Positions 1 to 9,006 are shown, numbered from the stretch's first letter. The stretch: DNA of 33,425 nucleotides from Candidatus Ornithospirochaeta stercorigallinarum (GCA_018711525.1 DVIF01000068.1:1-33425); one strand, 5' to 3'. Notes: generated by a model from the sequence alone, not told the origin. A program made the numbers and translations.

Positions 1-148
1 TAGCTTAAGCAAGCTCCTCCTGTTTATTTCTTTGTGGTTATTGAAATTATAACAGAAAAAGCTTGCTTTTTCTATGCCGGAACACATTATTCCCAAAATT
101 AATTCGTTTTATCGTAAGAAATTATATAGCTATGCTCAGATAATAGAA

Positions 149-172
149 GGCCGTCGCCTTTTTGCGACGGCC
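149..172 (-). terminator. Rho-independent terminator after the PepSY gene
   Basis: A perfect 9-bp inverted repeat (GGCCGTCGC / GCGACGGCC) with a 6-nt loop starts 6 nt past the PepSY stop codon. On the minus strand it is followed by a moderately T-rich tract (TTCTATTATC). It would end the response regulator / kinase / PepSY transcript. Positions 1-148 hold no gene I can support. Confidence 0.75.
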
Positions 173-178
173 CCTCTC

Positions 179-910
179 TCATCTCCATCTCTCGACTTCT
201 TCCTGGTAGGAAATCAACTCTCCGGATACTGCATCAATCTCCACCTCGTATTCGATTCCATCACTGAATGCCTTTGCCTCATATGTGTATCTTCCATCAT
301 CATAGTCCCTTTCGAAACGCATTATCTCAACACCCTCAGGAAGATAGGAGGTGATGACACCCTCAGCCTCCGACCGGTCCATGATGGCAGCATCACGCAC
401 GGTGCGCACCCTGCCCCTCTTCTCGATGCTGTAGGAAAGGATTTCAGCCTCTCCAGAGATCTCATACTCGTACTCGTAGTCGGATGTCCTGAATTCAATC
501 TCATAAACTGCATATCCGTCGTCCCAGTCCTTCTCAACCTTTATCCGCCCTACTTCATCCTCGCTGTATCCTGCATTCTCAAGTGCCAAGAGGAGGGCAT
601 CGTTCCTTGAAAGCTCATCAGAGGAACGGGTATGCCTGATTCTTTCGGCCTCACTGTCGAAGGAAAGAATCTTTCCATCGGAAAGGGCGATCTCATAATC
701 ATATTCAACGCCATCTGCATAGAACTCGACATCATATACCCTTTCACCGTGCTCCCAGTCAAGACTGCTTCTCATATATTCGACGGATGAAGCAGGGATT
801 CCACTATCCTTGATTGCGATAGCCTCAGCCTCATCTCTTGTAATCTGTGCGAAGACCACAGCTGATGCTGCGACCAATAGAACCAATAGAATCAAAATCT
901 TCTTTTTCAT
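179..910 (-). CDS. Secreted protein with three PepSY-like repeats
   Basis: A 243-residue exported protein. Residues 1-21 form a signal peptide (MKKK, hydrophobic core, AxA-type end near VVFAQ). Three PepSY-like units follow, at about 23-86, 100-162 and 178-237. Each has a short helix (for example TRDEAEAIA), then a strand pair with a W/Y-D-x-G-x-Y-x-Y-E core, and ends in a G-x-I/L-x-S-Y-like strand. The protein is very acidic. PepSY domains are known as periplasmic or extracellular modules that inhibit peptidases or tune sensor kinases. It is the last gene after a response regulator and kinase (54-nt gap, Shine-Dalgarno AAGGAG), which suggests it is the output of that system or a feedback modulator. 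The role is inference; the repeats are visible. Confidence 0.85.
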   Translation of the reverse strand: MKKKILILLVLLVAASAVVFAQITRDEAEAIAIKDSGIPASSVEYMRSSLDWEHGERVYDVEFYADGVEYDYEIALSDGKILSFDSEAERIRHTRSSDELSRNDALLLALENAGYSEDEVGRIKVEKDWDDGYAVYEIEFRTSDYEYEYEISGEAEILSYSIEKRGRVRTVRDAAIMDRSEAEGVITSYLPEGVEIMRFERDYDDGRYTYEAKAFSDGIEYEVEIDAVSGELISYQEEVERWR

Positions 911-964
911 TTTCTTTTTTCTCCTTGTACGGCTACATATTAGAGGAGAAAAATGAGAATAAAA

Positions 965-2299
965 TTAAAATTCAGATTTTTTTAAGGAAATCATCGGCAA
1001 GGAAAGAGTGAAGACACTGCCGCTACCCAATTCACTTTCAACATCCATCCCTGCATCATTGAGTGCGGCGATTTCCTTGACCATTGCAAGACCAAGGCCT
1101 GAAGATGATGAAGTGCGGGACTTATCCACCTGATAGAACCTGTCGAAAATCCTCTTCTGATCCTCCTCTGCGATTCCAATACCGTCATCTATGACCGATA
1201 TTAGAGCCTCATCGCCACGCCTGGAAAGCCTGAGTTTTACATTTCCATCCGGTTTTGAGAACGAGAAGGCGTTGTTTATAAGATTTATCACAGCACGGGT
1301 GATCATATCCTCATCAGCGTGGACGAAGATATCTTTTTCTATATCATATGAGAATCTGAGACCCTTCTCTTCCCCCAGCTCAAACATCTCCTCTGCTAAA
1401 AGCTCAAGGAGTGAAGAGAGGGAGAAATCCCTCTTTTCGACCTTGATGCTCCCCTTGTCAGCACGTGAGAGCTCCAGCAGCGATGAGAGCAGGCGCCCCA
1501 TCCTCTCGCTCTCCCTTACCATGGTCTTGAGGGATTCCTCGACTTCCGCCTTATCATCAAGGACAGTAAGAGCATACTCCCCTTCCGCCTTGATTACGGC
1601 AACAGGGGTCCTGAGCTCATGGGATGCGTCATCTGTGAACTCCTTTTCCTTTCTGAAAGACTCGTCAAGACGGGAAAGCATTGAATTGAACGCCGAGGCA
1701 AGCATCCGGCCTTCCGTCGAGGAAGATGTATCGAGACGTTTTGAAAGGTCCCTGCCTCCCGCTATCTCAGATGCGGTTGCTATAAGGTCCTCCAGGGGAG
1801 AGAATGATTTCTTCACTATGAAGTATCCGCCGAGTGCGGATATAAGGACAAAAAACGGAGCGGCTATCAGTAGGGGAAGATAGTCGCTTGCAAGGACTGC
1901 ATAGATACTCGACTGAAGGGAGGACGCCCTCATGTAGCAGCCGTCCATCACCATATCGCTGAGGACCCATGTACCGTCGATTGTCTGAAGAAGGCGCTGC
2001 CCTTCCCTGTATGGAACGCTGTCTATGGTCGAATTGGGTCTTCCGAAGAGAAGAGTGCCGCCCTCATCATATACGGATATATATATGCCATCATCGACCT
2101 CATCCAGCTTAAAGAAGTTCAGTCTTCCGTCGCTTACGCGGATCAGGGAGGATGAATCACTGAGAGCTTCCTCGACATCATGACGCAGGGAGCGTATGGA
2201 GAGGGTATTGGAAAAAGAGAAGAACAGAAGGAATATTATCGCCGCAAGAAGCAATGTCCATAGCGTATACCAGATGACAATCCTTTTCTTGAGATTCAT
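965..2299 (-). CDS. Two-component sensor histidine kinase
   Basis: A 444-residue membrane kinase. Transmembrane helices lie at about 8-29 and 140-162 and flank a periplasmic sensor of about 110 residues. A HAMP-like linker follows (about 163-215). The HisKA box has phospho-acceptor His227 in ASHELRTP. The HATPase domain has an N box around Asn343 (NLINNA), a G1 box DDGIGI at 371-376, an F box (FDRFYQ) and G2 GLGL at 401-404. It resembles OmpR-class partners such as CusS/PhoR. Its start codon overlaps the response regulator stop by 4 bp (ATGA), so the two are translationally coupled. The sensor domain is not recognisable, so the stimulus is unknown; the downstream PepSY protein suggests envelope monitoring. 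Confidence 0.95.
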   Translation of the reverse strand: MNLKKRIVIWYTLWTLLLAAIIFLLFFSFSNTLSIRSLRHDVEEALSDSSSLIRVSDGRLNFFKLDEVDDGIYISVYDEGGTLLFGRPNSTIDSVPYREGQRLLQTIDGTWVLSDMVMDGCYMRASSLQSSIYAVLASDYLPLLIAAPFFVLISALGGYFIVKKSFSPLEDLIATASEIAGGRDLSKRLDTSSSTEGRMLASAFNSMLSRLDESFRKEKEFTDDASHELRTPVAVIKAEGEYALTVLDDKAEVEESLKTMVRESERMGRLLSSLLELSRADKGSIKVEKRDFSLSSLLELLAEEMFELGEEKGLRFSYDIEKDIFVHADEDMITRAVINLINNAFSFSKPDGNVKLRLSRRGDEALISVIDDGIGIAEEDQKRIFDRFYQVDKSRTSSSSGLGLAMVKEIAALNDAGMDVESELGSGSVFTLSLPMISLKKSEF

Positions 2300-2976
2300 C
2301 CAATCCTTCCTCCTATCATATATCCGCGTCCACGAAAGGTGTGTATGAGAGGCCTCTCATTAAAGCCGTCTATCTTCTTCCTCAGATAGCGGATATACAC
2401 ATCGACCATGTTGGACTGTCCTTCATAGCTGTAATCCCATACATGGCTGAGAATCGCATCGCGGCTCAGTATCATATCGGCATTGCTCATCATGTATTTT
2501 AAAAGAGCGTATTCCTTTCCCGAAAGCTCAATCGTCCTTCCACCTCTTTTGACAATGCCGCTTGATGTGTCGAGTGTAAGGTCCTCGACTCTCAATATGT
2601 TGGACTTCATACCACCACATGCCCTTCTGAGTACGGACCTGATCCTCGCAAGAAGCTCATCGAATGAAAAAGGTTTTATGATATAGTCATCCGCACCGGC
2701 ATCAAGGCCGTCAACCCTGTCGGAGAGTGCATCCTTGGCTGTGATGAATATCACTGGAGCAGAACCCCCGGAGGCCCTGTATCTTCCCAGGACCTCAAGG
2801 CCGTCCATCTTCGGCATCATGATATCCAGAAGAGCGATGTCATACTCCGTGCCTTCCAGGAAATCATAGGCGGCCTCTCCGTCATATACGGTGTCCACCG
2901 CATACCCCTCCCTCTTAAGCCTTTTGGAAATGACATCTGCAAGAGAGCACTCATCCTCTGCTACAAGAATCCTCAT
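2296..2976 (-). CDS. OmpR/PhoB-family response regulator
   Basis: A 226-residue DNA-binding response regulator and first gene of its operon. The receiver domain (1-115) has the acidic pocket Glu7/Asp8, phospho-acceptor Asp51 (LLDIMMPKMDG), switch Thr79 and Lys101 in IIKPF. A winged-helix effector domain (about 128-224) ends with the typical RGRGYMIGG wing. The Shine-Dalgarno GGAGGAAG lies just before the ATG. The gene overlaps the kinase gene by 4 bp and is expected to be phosphorylated by it. Autoregulation is usual in this family, but I could not see a clear operator. Confidence 0.96.
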   Translation of the reverse strand: MRILVAEDECSLADVISKRLKREGYAVDTVYDGEAAYDFLEGTEYDIALLDIMMPKMDGLEVLGRYRASGGSAPVIFITAKDALSDRVDGLDAGADDYIIKPFSFDELLARIRSVLRRACGGMKSNILRVEDLTLDTSSGIVKRGGRTIELSGKEYALLKYMMSNADMILSRDAILSHVWDYSYEGQSNMVDVYIRYLRKKIDGFNERPLIHTFRGRGYMIGGRIG

Positions 2977-2995
2977 ACTTCCTCCACAAAAGAAG

Positions 2996-3001
2996 ATTAT
3001 A
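2996..3001 (-). promoter_or_regulatory. Candidate -10 box of the two-component operon
   Basis: A perfect TATAAT on the minus strand lies 19 nt before the response regulator ATG, with a GGAGG ribosome-binding site between them. I see no good -35 at 16-18 bp, which would fit an activator-dependent or autoregulated promoter. Confidence 0.5.
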
Positions 3002-3034
3002 GCAGAATAAGATTAGAAAATGGTTAAACAGCCG

Positions 3035-3916
3035 CTATTCCAGGAATTCCCTTATCTCAGAGAGCCTCGATTCAGTATCAGAGACTCCAAGGTCATACAT
3101 CGCCTGGATCTTGGACTTATCCTTCTCTATCCTTTTCACATGCAGATCTGAAGTGGGGGCGATGATGAGGACCTTTCCCTCCTTCTCAAGGGAATCAAGG
3201 TAATCAAGGGTCTGATTGTACTCCCTGCTCCTTTCATCAAGGGCCTCTATCATCCTGGGGTACTTCCTCAATGCAACCTTCGTAATAAAGCCGCAACCTC
3301 CCTCCTTCTTCCTGTAACCCCTCGGACGGGTCAGCACCACTATGTTCCTCTCATAGCCCAGATCCATGAAATACCTTATCGGAATAGAATCCGACACCCC
3401 TCCATCGAAAAGGGTGTATCCATCCACTTTCACAGCCCTTGATACTACAGGCATGGAGGCAGAAGCCCTCATCCATTCAAGGTCCCGCTCTCCCCCATCG
3501 CCGAGCTTGCAATAAACGGCCTTTCCTGTGTAGGCATCGGTTGCGACTGTATAAAGGTCAACAGGGTTGTTCCTGAAGGTCTCATAGTCGAATGGATCGA
3601 GCTTCTCAGGTATCTCATGATAGCAGAACTCAGCACCGAAGATATCCCCGGTCCTGATCAGGGACCTCAGCCCCGAATACCTCGGGTCGTTAAGAAAACG
3701 GAGATTGTACCTGAGCGTCCTCCCGATCTGCCTGGATTTGTAATTGCACCCGAACGTGATACCCGCCGATACCCCGATATACCCATCGACCGAAATATCG
3801 TTCTTCATCAGTACATCAAGGACACCTGCGGTGTACAGCCCTCTCATGGCTCCACCTTCCAACACCATACCCTTTCTCATATCATTATAACGGAAGCGGG
3901 AATATGGCATAGCCAT
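3035..3916 (-). CDS. Patatin-like phospholipase (RssA/YjjU type)
   Basis: A 293-residue patatin-family acyl hydrolase. The glycine-rich oxyanion loop is LEGGAMRG (about 19-26), the nucleophile is Ser50 in GVSAG, and the catalytic Asp171 sits in DGG (171-173), so the Ser-Asp dyad is complete. There is no signal peptide or membrane helix, so it is probably cytoplasmic and acts on phospholipids or lipid esters. Start choice is uncertain. The 3916 and 3910 ATGs follow a GGAGAAGG Shine-Dalgarno but overlap the upstream peptidase gene by up to 32 bp. A third ATG at 3880, just after that gene's stop, has no Shine-Dalgarno but would begin at MRKGMVLEGG, where the conserved domain begins. Coupling to the peptidase gene is likely either way. 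Confidence 0.92.
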   Translation of the reverse strand: MAMPYSRFRYNDMRKGMVLEGGAMRGLYTAGVLDVLMKNDISVDGYIGVSAGITFGCNYKSRQIGRTLRYNLRFLNDPRYSGLRSLIRTGDIFGAEFCYHEIPEKLDPFDYETFRNNPVDLYTVATDAYTGKAVYCKLGDGGERDLEWMRASASMPVVSRAVKVDGYTLFDGGVSDSIPIRYFMDLGYERNIVVLTRPRGYRKKEGGCGFITKVALRKYPRMIEALDERSREYNQTLDYLDSLEKEGKVLIIAPTSDLHVKRIEKDKSKIQAMYDLGVSDTESRLSEIREFLE

Positions 3917-6737
3917 CCTTCTCCAGCATTCCTCTCTCCTTCTTATCTATGATGACGGACTTTGCATTGCATCCATCTCTCATTAAAGATAACAGCAATG
4001 ACCTCGCTGAATCCACATCGGAAAGGCTTAGAAGATTCAAATCCCTTCTCAGTCGTCTCCTGTATTCATCGCTGACACAAAAAAGCCTGCGCCTGAAATA
4101 GGTAAGCGCCTTCTGGGATGGACTCTGAGGCTTCCTGTCCAGGCTTTTTATGTTTATGCGGGCATCCGAAAGCTTCGTCTCATCTATCTTCTCCATCTCC
4201 ACAGCCTTTATGAAATCATCAAAGCTGGCAACACCTCTCGGATCGCGGTATGTATAGAAGAACAACCTGTTCTCAAGGTTGTCCAGCATGCATCCCGTCC
4301 CATACGCACCACCTTTGGCCCTTATCAGATCCCATAGCGCATCATTGGAGAGAATCGACAGGAACATCCTGATTGAAAGCGTATCCTTCCACTCAATGCC
4401 TTGAGTGGAGATGCTGAGCGCACCGTATGATACAGGGGTGCTAAGAAGGAATGCGGAGAGAGAAGGGAAAGAGGAAGGAATGACGCAAGGCTCCTTTCTT
4501 CTCTCCTCTTTTCTGAAGGATGAGATGAAGTAGGTGGCCTCCCCTTCCATGAAAGTTACGTTCTCCTTGTCCGAGAGGGTCTGAACCTTCAGCCTCTCTG
4601 AATTGAGCAGCTTCTCCTTGACGCTCCTTATCCTTTCAACCTCAGCCTTGACATCCTTCCTCTTCTTCTCCACTGAAAACCAGAAAGAAAGGCCTGAGAG
4701 CCTCTCCCCTATATACGAGGAGGATGAAAGCGGTGCGGAAGAGGCACTGATTGCATAGCTGTGCCCGGACTGTATCACCCCTGACTTATAATCTGTAGAG
4801 ATATCAGTAAGTGCATTCTCCACCTCGGACTCCATCACTAGACCATCATTAAGCAGTCTGATGAACTCATCAAGAGCCTGATGCGCCGTCTCCTTCAGAG
4901 CCCTCATCCTGAAAAGCAGATAGCTTTTCACCCCACCATCAAGACTCTCTCCACTCTCAATGTAGAAAGCATAACCGCCCGATGTGTACCTTATATCCGT
5001 CTGGACTCTCATCATATCCTTCTCTTTCGTGGAACACATCGTCAGAAGCCTGGCATAGACATTCAGGCTTTCAAGCTCCTCGATTGAGAAATCAGAGACA
5101 TCGAATGCGGCATCAAGATAGACTATCCCGTTTGAGAAAAGCGGAACGGAGACGCTTTGGCTTGTCCATGAACCGGGATTGTCCTCGAATCTCACATCAT
5201 CGATATCCTCAAGGCTTAGCTTGCCGAAGTTCATGTATTTTTCATCTCCATCAACAGAGCGGGAAAACTCATTGAAGAGCTCATCCTCACTCTCGGGATG
5301 CCTCTTCATCTCCTCGCTTAGGATGGCATTCATCTGGAGCCTGACCTCCTCATCCTTTCCATCATCCATCGCAACAATCGAGAGAAGCCTGTGGGGATTG
5401 TCTATGAAATTACGTTCAATGTACTGCTCGAAATATCTTGGATTTTCTTCGCTTCTTCTCCTGACTTCAGCCATATCACGCTCAGGATAAAGACAGGAGA
5501 GGATATCCCCGCCATATGCAAACGGCTTGTCTATTCTGAACAGGGCCTTCATCCCCTGCGGGTTTCCTCCGGAAATCTCCCTGAGATTGAACTCATTGCG
5601 TCTGAGCGCCGCTTCCTTCTCACGAGGGGAGAAGCCCTTCTTAGCTATATTCCTAATCGCAGAAAGCAGGTACTCTGCAGCCTTCTCATAATCCGCCCTC
5701 TCCACACCTGCCATCCCTACGGAGAAGGCATATTCACTGTAGTCCCAGATCATTCCGGATTCCGTAGAGATGTCCTCTGCATATGGACATGATGTTATGG
5801 CTGAGTAGAGCGGACATCCTGCAGAGCCCAGAAGCATATCCGTAAGGACGGTGAGAGTCGCACCCTCGACTCCGTCCATGCTGTCATCAAGCCGCCATGA
5901 ATAGAGCAGGCTCGCCTTGCCGTTCGCACCCTCATCTGATGAGGATGATGTGGCATAGGCACTCCTCGGCTCCTTCCATCTTGGGGGAAGCACGACCTTT
6001 CCAGGAGGACTGACATACTCCCGCGACGACAGATACTCCTCATCCAGATATCTCATGATGCCATTCTTATCAATTCCACCATAAAGAAGAAGGCACATGT
6101 TCGATGGAACATAATACTTCTTATATGTCTCCAGATACTCCTCGTAACTGAGTCTGGCGATCTCTGAAGGAAGGCCCCCGCTCTCATTCTCATACTGACA
6201 TCCGGGAAAAAGTCCATGGGACGAGAGTGATGAGAGTACGCTCTCATGCTGGCTTGTCGCACCCTGCATCTCGGAAAATACGACCCCGTCAAAATGCAGA
6301 CCTCCATCATAGGAAATCCTTATGCCCTCCTGAAGGAATGTCTCCTTCCTCAGAAGAGGCTCGAAGACGGCATCCGTATATACCTTGAAAATATTCTCAA
6401 AATCCTTCTTGACTGTGCTTGCTGCAAGATAGTACGTCCTGTCGGCACCGGTCATGGCATTCATGAAAGTCGGGCATCCTCTGCTCATCTGCGTGGTGAA
6501 CGCATCCTTGACGGGATATTTCCTGCTTCCTGAAAGAACCGTATGCTCGATGATGTGGAACACCCCGCTTGAATTCTCACATGGAGTATATACGACATAT
6601 GAGAAGAACTGCTCTATATCCCTGTTCTCAATCGCAATCACCTTAAAGCCCGTCTTCTCATGGACATAAAGGCTTGCCCTGCCGTCATAGGAGGGGACTT
6701 TCTCCTCTCCTTCCAACCTAAAACCATAAAGATCCAT
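3885..6737 (-). CDS. Zn metallopeptidase of family M16C (PreP/Cym1-like)
   Basis: A 950-residue inverzincin of the presequence-protease subfamily. The inverted zinc motif HIIEH gives His61, catalytic Glu64 and His65. Glu156 in VVFSEMQGA is the probable third ligand. The length matches the usual four-domain, clam-shell single-chain enzyme (about 950-1000 residues), and the C-terminal half carries the substrate-closing features (RAKGGAYGTG near residue 810). Such enzymes degrade unfolded peptides of roughly 10-65 residues. No signal peptide is seen, so it is probably cytoplasmic. The gene diverges from nfo, has no Shine-Dalgarno, and its predicted -10 lies 7 nt before the ATG, suggesting leaderless translation. 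The patatin gene is coupled downstream. Confidence 0.95.
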   Translation of the reverse strand: MDLYGFRLEGEEKVPSYDGRASLYVHEKTGFKVIAIENRDIEQFFSYVVYTPCENSSGVFHIIEHTVLSGSRKYPVKDAFTTQMSRGCPTFMNAMTGADRTYYLAASTVKKDFENIFKVYTDAVFEPLLRKETFLQEGIRISYDGGLHFDGVVFSEMQGATSQHESVLSSLSSHGLFPGCQYENESGGLPSEIARLSYEEYLETYKKYYVPSNMCLLLYGGIDKNGIMRYLDEEYLSSREYVSPPGKVVLPPRWKEPRSAYATSSSSDEGANGKASLLYSWRLDDSMDGVEGATLTVLTDMLLGSAGCPLYSAITSCPYAEDISTESGMIWDYSEYAFSVGMAGVERADYEKAAEYLLSAIRNIAKKGFSPREKEAALRRNEFNLREISGGNPQGMKALFRIDKPFAYGGDILSCLYPERDMAEVRRRSEENPRYFEQYIERNFIDNPHRLLSIVAMDDGKDEEVRLQMNAILSEEMKRHPESEDELFNEFSRSVDGDEKYMNFGKLSLEDIDDVRFEDNPGSWTSQSVSVPLFSNGIVYLDAAFDVSDFSIEELESLNVYARLLTMCSTKEKDMMRVQTDIRYTSGGYAFYIESGESLDGGVKSYLLFRMRALKETAHQALDEFIRLLNDGLVMESEVENALTDISTDYKSGVIQSGHSYAISASSAPLSSSSYIGERLSGLSFWFSVEKKRKDVKAEVERIRSVKEKLLNSERLKVQTLSDKENVTFMEGEATYFISSFRKEERRKEPCVIPSSFPSLSAFLLSTPVSYGALSISTQGIEWKDTLSIRMFLSILSNDALWDLIRAKGGAYGTGCMLDNLENRLFFYTYRDPRGVASFDDFIKAVEMEKIDETKLSDARINIKSLDRKPQSPSQKALTYFRRRLFCVSDEYRRRLRRDLNLLSLSDVDSARSLLLSLMRDGCNAKSVIIDKKERGMLEKDGYAIFPLPL

Positions 6738-6744
6738 AGAAAGA

Positions 6745-6773
6745 AAAATAGCTTAAGCGGGGGTATTTGACAA
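6745..6773 (-). promoter_or_regulatory. Promoter of the M16C peptidase gene (leaderless type)
   Basis: On the minus strand there is a -35 TTGTCA (6773-6768), a 17-bp spacer and a -10 TATTTT (6750-6745), then 7 nt (TCTTTCT) to the ATG at 6737. The predicted start of transcription coincides with the start codon, and no Shine-Dalgarno is present. The -35 overlaps the opposing -35 of nfo. Confidence 0.55.
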
Positions 6774-6795
6774 TATAGGGTCAAGGCTTTACCCT
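6767..6795 (+). promoter_or_regulatory. Candidate nfo promoter
   Basis: A perfect -35 TTGACA (6767-6772) is followed after 17 bp by a weak -10 TACCCT (6790-6795), 6 nt before the nfo ATG. An inverted repeat TCAAGG (6781-6786) / CCTTGA (6793-6798) overlaps the -10 and could be an operator, or a start-site hairpin if transcription begins further upstream. Confidence 0.4.
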
Positions 6796-6801
6796 TGAGC
6801 C

Positions 6802-7680
6802 ATGATTTACATAGGTCCACATGTTTCCATAGCGAAAGACATAGCCTTCGCCCCTCAAAGGGCAAAGGAATTCAAGGCAAACGCATTCGCACTTTTCCTC
6901 AAGAACCAGAAAGTCTGGTCTGCTCCTGATATAAAAGATGGGAGTGCAGATTGTTTCAAGGAGAATCTGAACGCCCTCGGCTTCAATAAAGAGATGATCC
7001 TTCCCCATGCCGGGTATCTGATAAACATGGCAAGTCCAAGCGAGGAGGCAAGGAGGAAGTCCCTAACGCTGCTGAAGGATGAAATCAGGAGGGCCCGGAA
7101 GCTGGGACTAGACAAACTGAACATCCATCCCGGGGCGTATATAGAGGGAGAAAGAAAGGACGGACTGAAGCGGAGTGCCGCGATGCTTGATGAGGCCCTT
7201 GAAGGGATTGAAGGTTTTACCATCGCAATTGAGAATACTGCAGGAAGTGGAAGCAACCTAGGTTCGGATTTAAACGAACTGAGTGAGATCATAGAACTAG
7301 CGAAGGAAAAAGATAAGCTCGGCGTGACTTTGGACACATGCCACCTCTATGGTGCGGGATATGATGTGAAAAACGAGGCATCCATGATACTTGACCAGGC
7401 TGTAGGAATCTTCGGATATGAGAAGCTTATAGGCATGCACCTGAATGACAGCAAAGCCGAAATGGGCACAAGAAAAGACCGGCACGACAGCCTTGGCAAG
7501 GGAAAGATAGGACTTGATGCATTCAAGGAGATAGTGTGCCATAAGGCATCCTGGGACCGGCCCCTTATACTGGAGACAATAGATGAAAGCCTCTGGGAAT
7601 ATGAAGTGACGGCACTACTCGAGTTCTATAAGGAACACATCGGCCAGGATCCTGCCGGCATTCCTGAAAGCATCATCTGA
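6802..7680 (+). CDS. nfo: Endonuclease IV (AP endonuclease)
   Basis: A 292-residue Nfo. The three-zinc active site is complete and nearly co-linear with the E. coli enzyme: His69, His109 (NIHPGAY), Glu144 (IENTAG), Asp178 and His181 (LDTCH), His213 (GMHLND), Asp226 and His228 (KDRHDS), and Glu258 (LETID). It cuts 5' to abasic sites in base-excision repair, in the cytoplasm. The start is fixed by the conserved N-terminus MIYIGPHVS; no Shine-Dalgarno precedes it. The last 66 bp, encoding residues beyond the usual C-terminus, overlap the convergent lipoprotein gene. Confidence 0.97.
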   Translation: MIYIGPHVSIAKDIAFAPQRAKEFKANAFALFLKNQKVWSAPDIKDGSADCFKENLNALGFNKEMILPHAGYLINMASPSEEARRKSLTLLKDEIRRARKLGLDKLNIHPGAYIEGERKDGLKRSAAMLDEALEGIEGFTIAIENTAGSGSNLGSDLNELSEIIELAKEKDKLGVTLDTCHLYGAGYDVKNEASMILDQAVGIFGYEKLIGMHLNDSKAEMGTRKDRHDSLGKGKIGLDAFKEIVCHKASWDRPLILETIDESLWEYEVTALLEFYKEHIGQDPAGIPESII

Positions 7681-9006
7681 CGCCTCTTCAAAAGTGGCTC
7701 CATATCCGACAGAGGATACCGAGTCATCGGAGGAGATTAAAAAGTCCTCTACAGTATCGTATGTACTGGTATTGGTATGGACGTTGACGATATACCTCTC
7801 CTCATCGATCATGATACTTTCAGAAACTCCGATACGCATTATCACGACATAGCGTTTCACATCACCTTCAGAGAGGAAGAGAGATAGTATCTCCTCCTCT
7901 TCATCTCCCTCGGCTGCAATGGCTGAAATACTCCTGTTTGCATCTGAGAGTGTAGCATTAAAGGACTTTAAGGCCGTATTACTCTCTATTCTTGCACCAT
8001 TGATATCATATTGAGCTATCAATATGTCATAAAGATCACTCCTTTCATCCCCCCTCTCATCATAAGAATAGGAAACACACTTTGCATCAAGCAATGTGAT
8101 GAATGAATCCAGAAAGCCTTCTTCTGCTTTCTGTACGATCTCATCAATGAGATCCTCATCGATGTCAAGGGAAAGGTTGACACTGCCATTCATAAGAGCA
8201 TATGGGTTTGTGTTGACATAATCATAGGAGCCGGAGGCTGTATTAAAGCTTATCTTCTCCTCTTTCAGAACTCCATTTGTATCCCTTATCCAGTAGCTGC
8301 CTTCTATCGGAGCGGAATATACGAGAGGACTGAGCAGCCCCCTGTTCCTCCTTACCGAGATGCTTGCCTCCATGCCATCACCATGCTGGGAGACATCAAT
8401 CTCCAATGCCTCGGTGTAGTATAGAAGTGTCGAAAGAATCTCAGAAGGGGACAATCCAGGATCGGAGACATCGCCATCGAGGGAAAGAGAGAGGGCCTTC
8501 AGTGCGCAGGATATCGCATCCACATCCCTGTTCTCCATATAGCTTTCCTTTGCCTCTTCCATGAGAGAGAGGATCTCTTCCCCCCTTCTCAGCGATTCGA
8601 CCAGTTCAGGACTCTGCATTGAGAGGAAGGCATCCTCGCTGATGTCGAAAAGGATGTAGCATGAGAAACGTCCTCCCCTGTACTCCCTGCTGTACGTCTC
8701 CTTTATGCTTCCATCAAGGTCTGCAACACTGCCTGAAGAGCCCAGTTCTCGGTAATATGAGGAGTACGCATCCCATCCAAGGTCATCACTGAGTTCGAAA
8801 AGAATATTTTCAATCGCATTCAGTCTGGCACTATCCTCACTCGTTCCGCTTCCCTCTGCAACATATGCGATACGTCCGCTTCTCACCCTTGGATTCCTCA
8901 CCCATGCCGGCAGACGCTGCTCGGAGAAGACAGAAGAGGTCTCAAGAGAGGAGCAGGAGGAGAAAAGCAGAACAGATAACAAAAGAAGCAGCAGTATTCT
9001 TTTCAA
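7615..9006 (-). CDS. LPP20-like lipoprotein
   Basis: A 463-residue predicted lipoprotein. The signal peptide MKRILLLLLL..LLFSSC has a lipobox ending at Cys18. Residues about 34-130 show the LPP20/FlgT-N-like pattern: PAWVRNP, then YVAEGSG, then a helix with A-xx-NA-xx-N, then a strand with YS.E. The C-terminal region repeats that theme (SVGYGATFEEASDDAFRNAG near 435-455). The middle is a long acidic beta-rich stretch without a recognised domain. It is the last gene of a coupled trio with the barrel protein (4-bp overlap) and pepT, so it may form an envelope complex with the barrel protein. Its 3' end overlaps nfo tail to tail by 66 bp. Exact function unknown. Confidence 0.85.
   Translation of the reverse strand: MKRILLLLLLSVLLFSSCSSLETSSVFSEQRLPAWVRNPRVRSGRIAYVAEGSGTSEDSARLNAIENILFELSDDLGWDAYSSYYRELGSSGSVADLDGSIKETYSREYRGGRFSCYILFDISEDAFLSMQSPELVESLRRGEEILSLMEEAKESYMENRDVDAISCALKALSLSLDGDVSDPGLSPSEILSTLLYYTEALEIDVSQHGDGMEASISVRRNRGLLSPLVYSAPIEGSYWIRDTNGVLKEEKISFNTASGSYDYVNTNPYALMNGSVNLSLDIDEDLIDEIVQKAEEGFLDSFITLLDAKCVSYSYDERGDERSDLYDILIAQYDINGARIESNTALKSFNATLSDANRSISAIAAEGDEEEEILSLFLSEGDVKRYVVIMRIGVSESIMIDEERYIVNVHTNTSTYDTVEDFLISSDDSVSSVGYGATFEEASDDAFRNAGRILADVFLIELE

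Noticed and set aside
74-610. A 178-codon plus-strand frame at the window start
   Set aside because: It lies antisense to the PepSY gene and crosses its terminator; no domain or Shine-Dalgarno supports it.
1191-1883. A 230-codon plus-strand frame inside the histidine kinase gene
   Set aside because: Ser/Arg-rich shadow of the kinase codons, while the kinase frame has every conserved motif.
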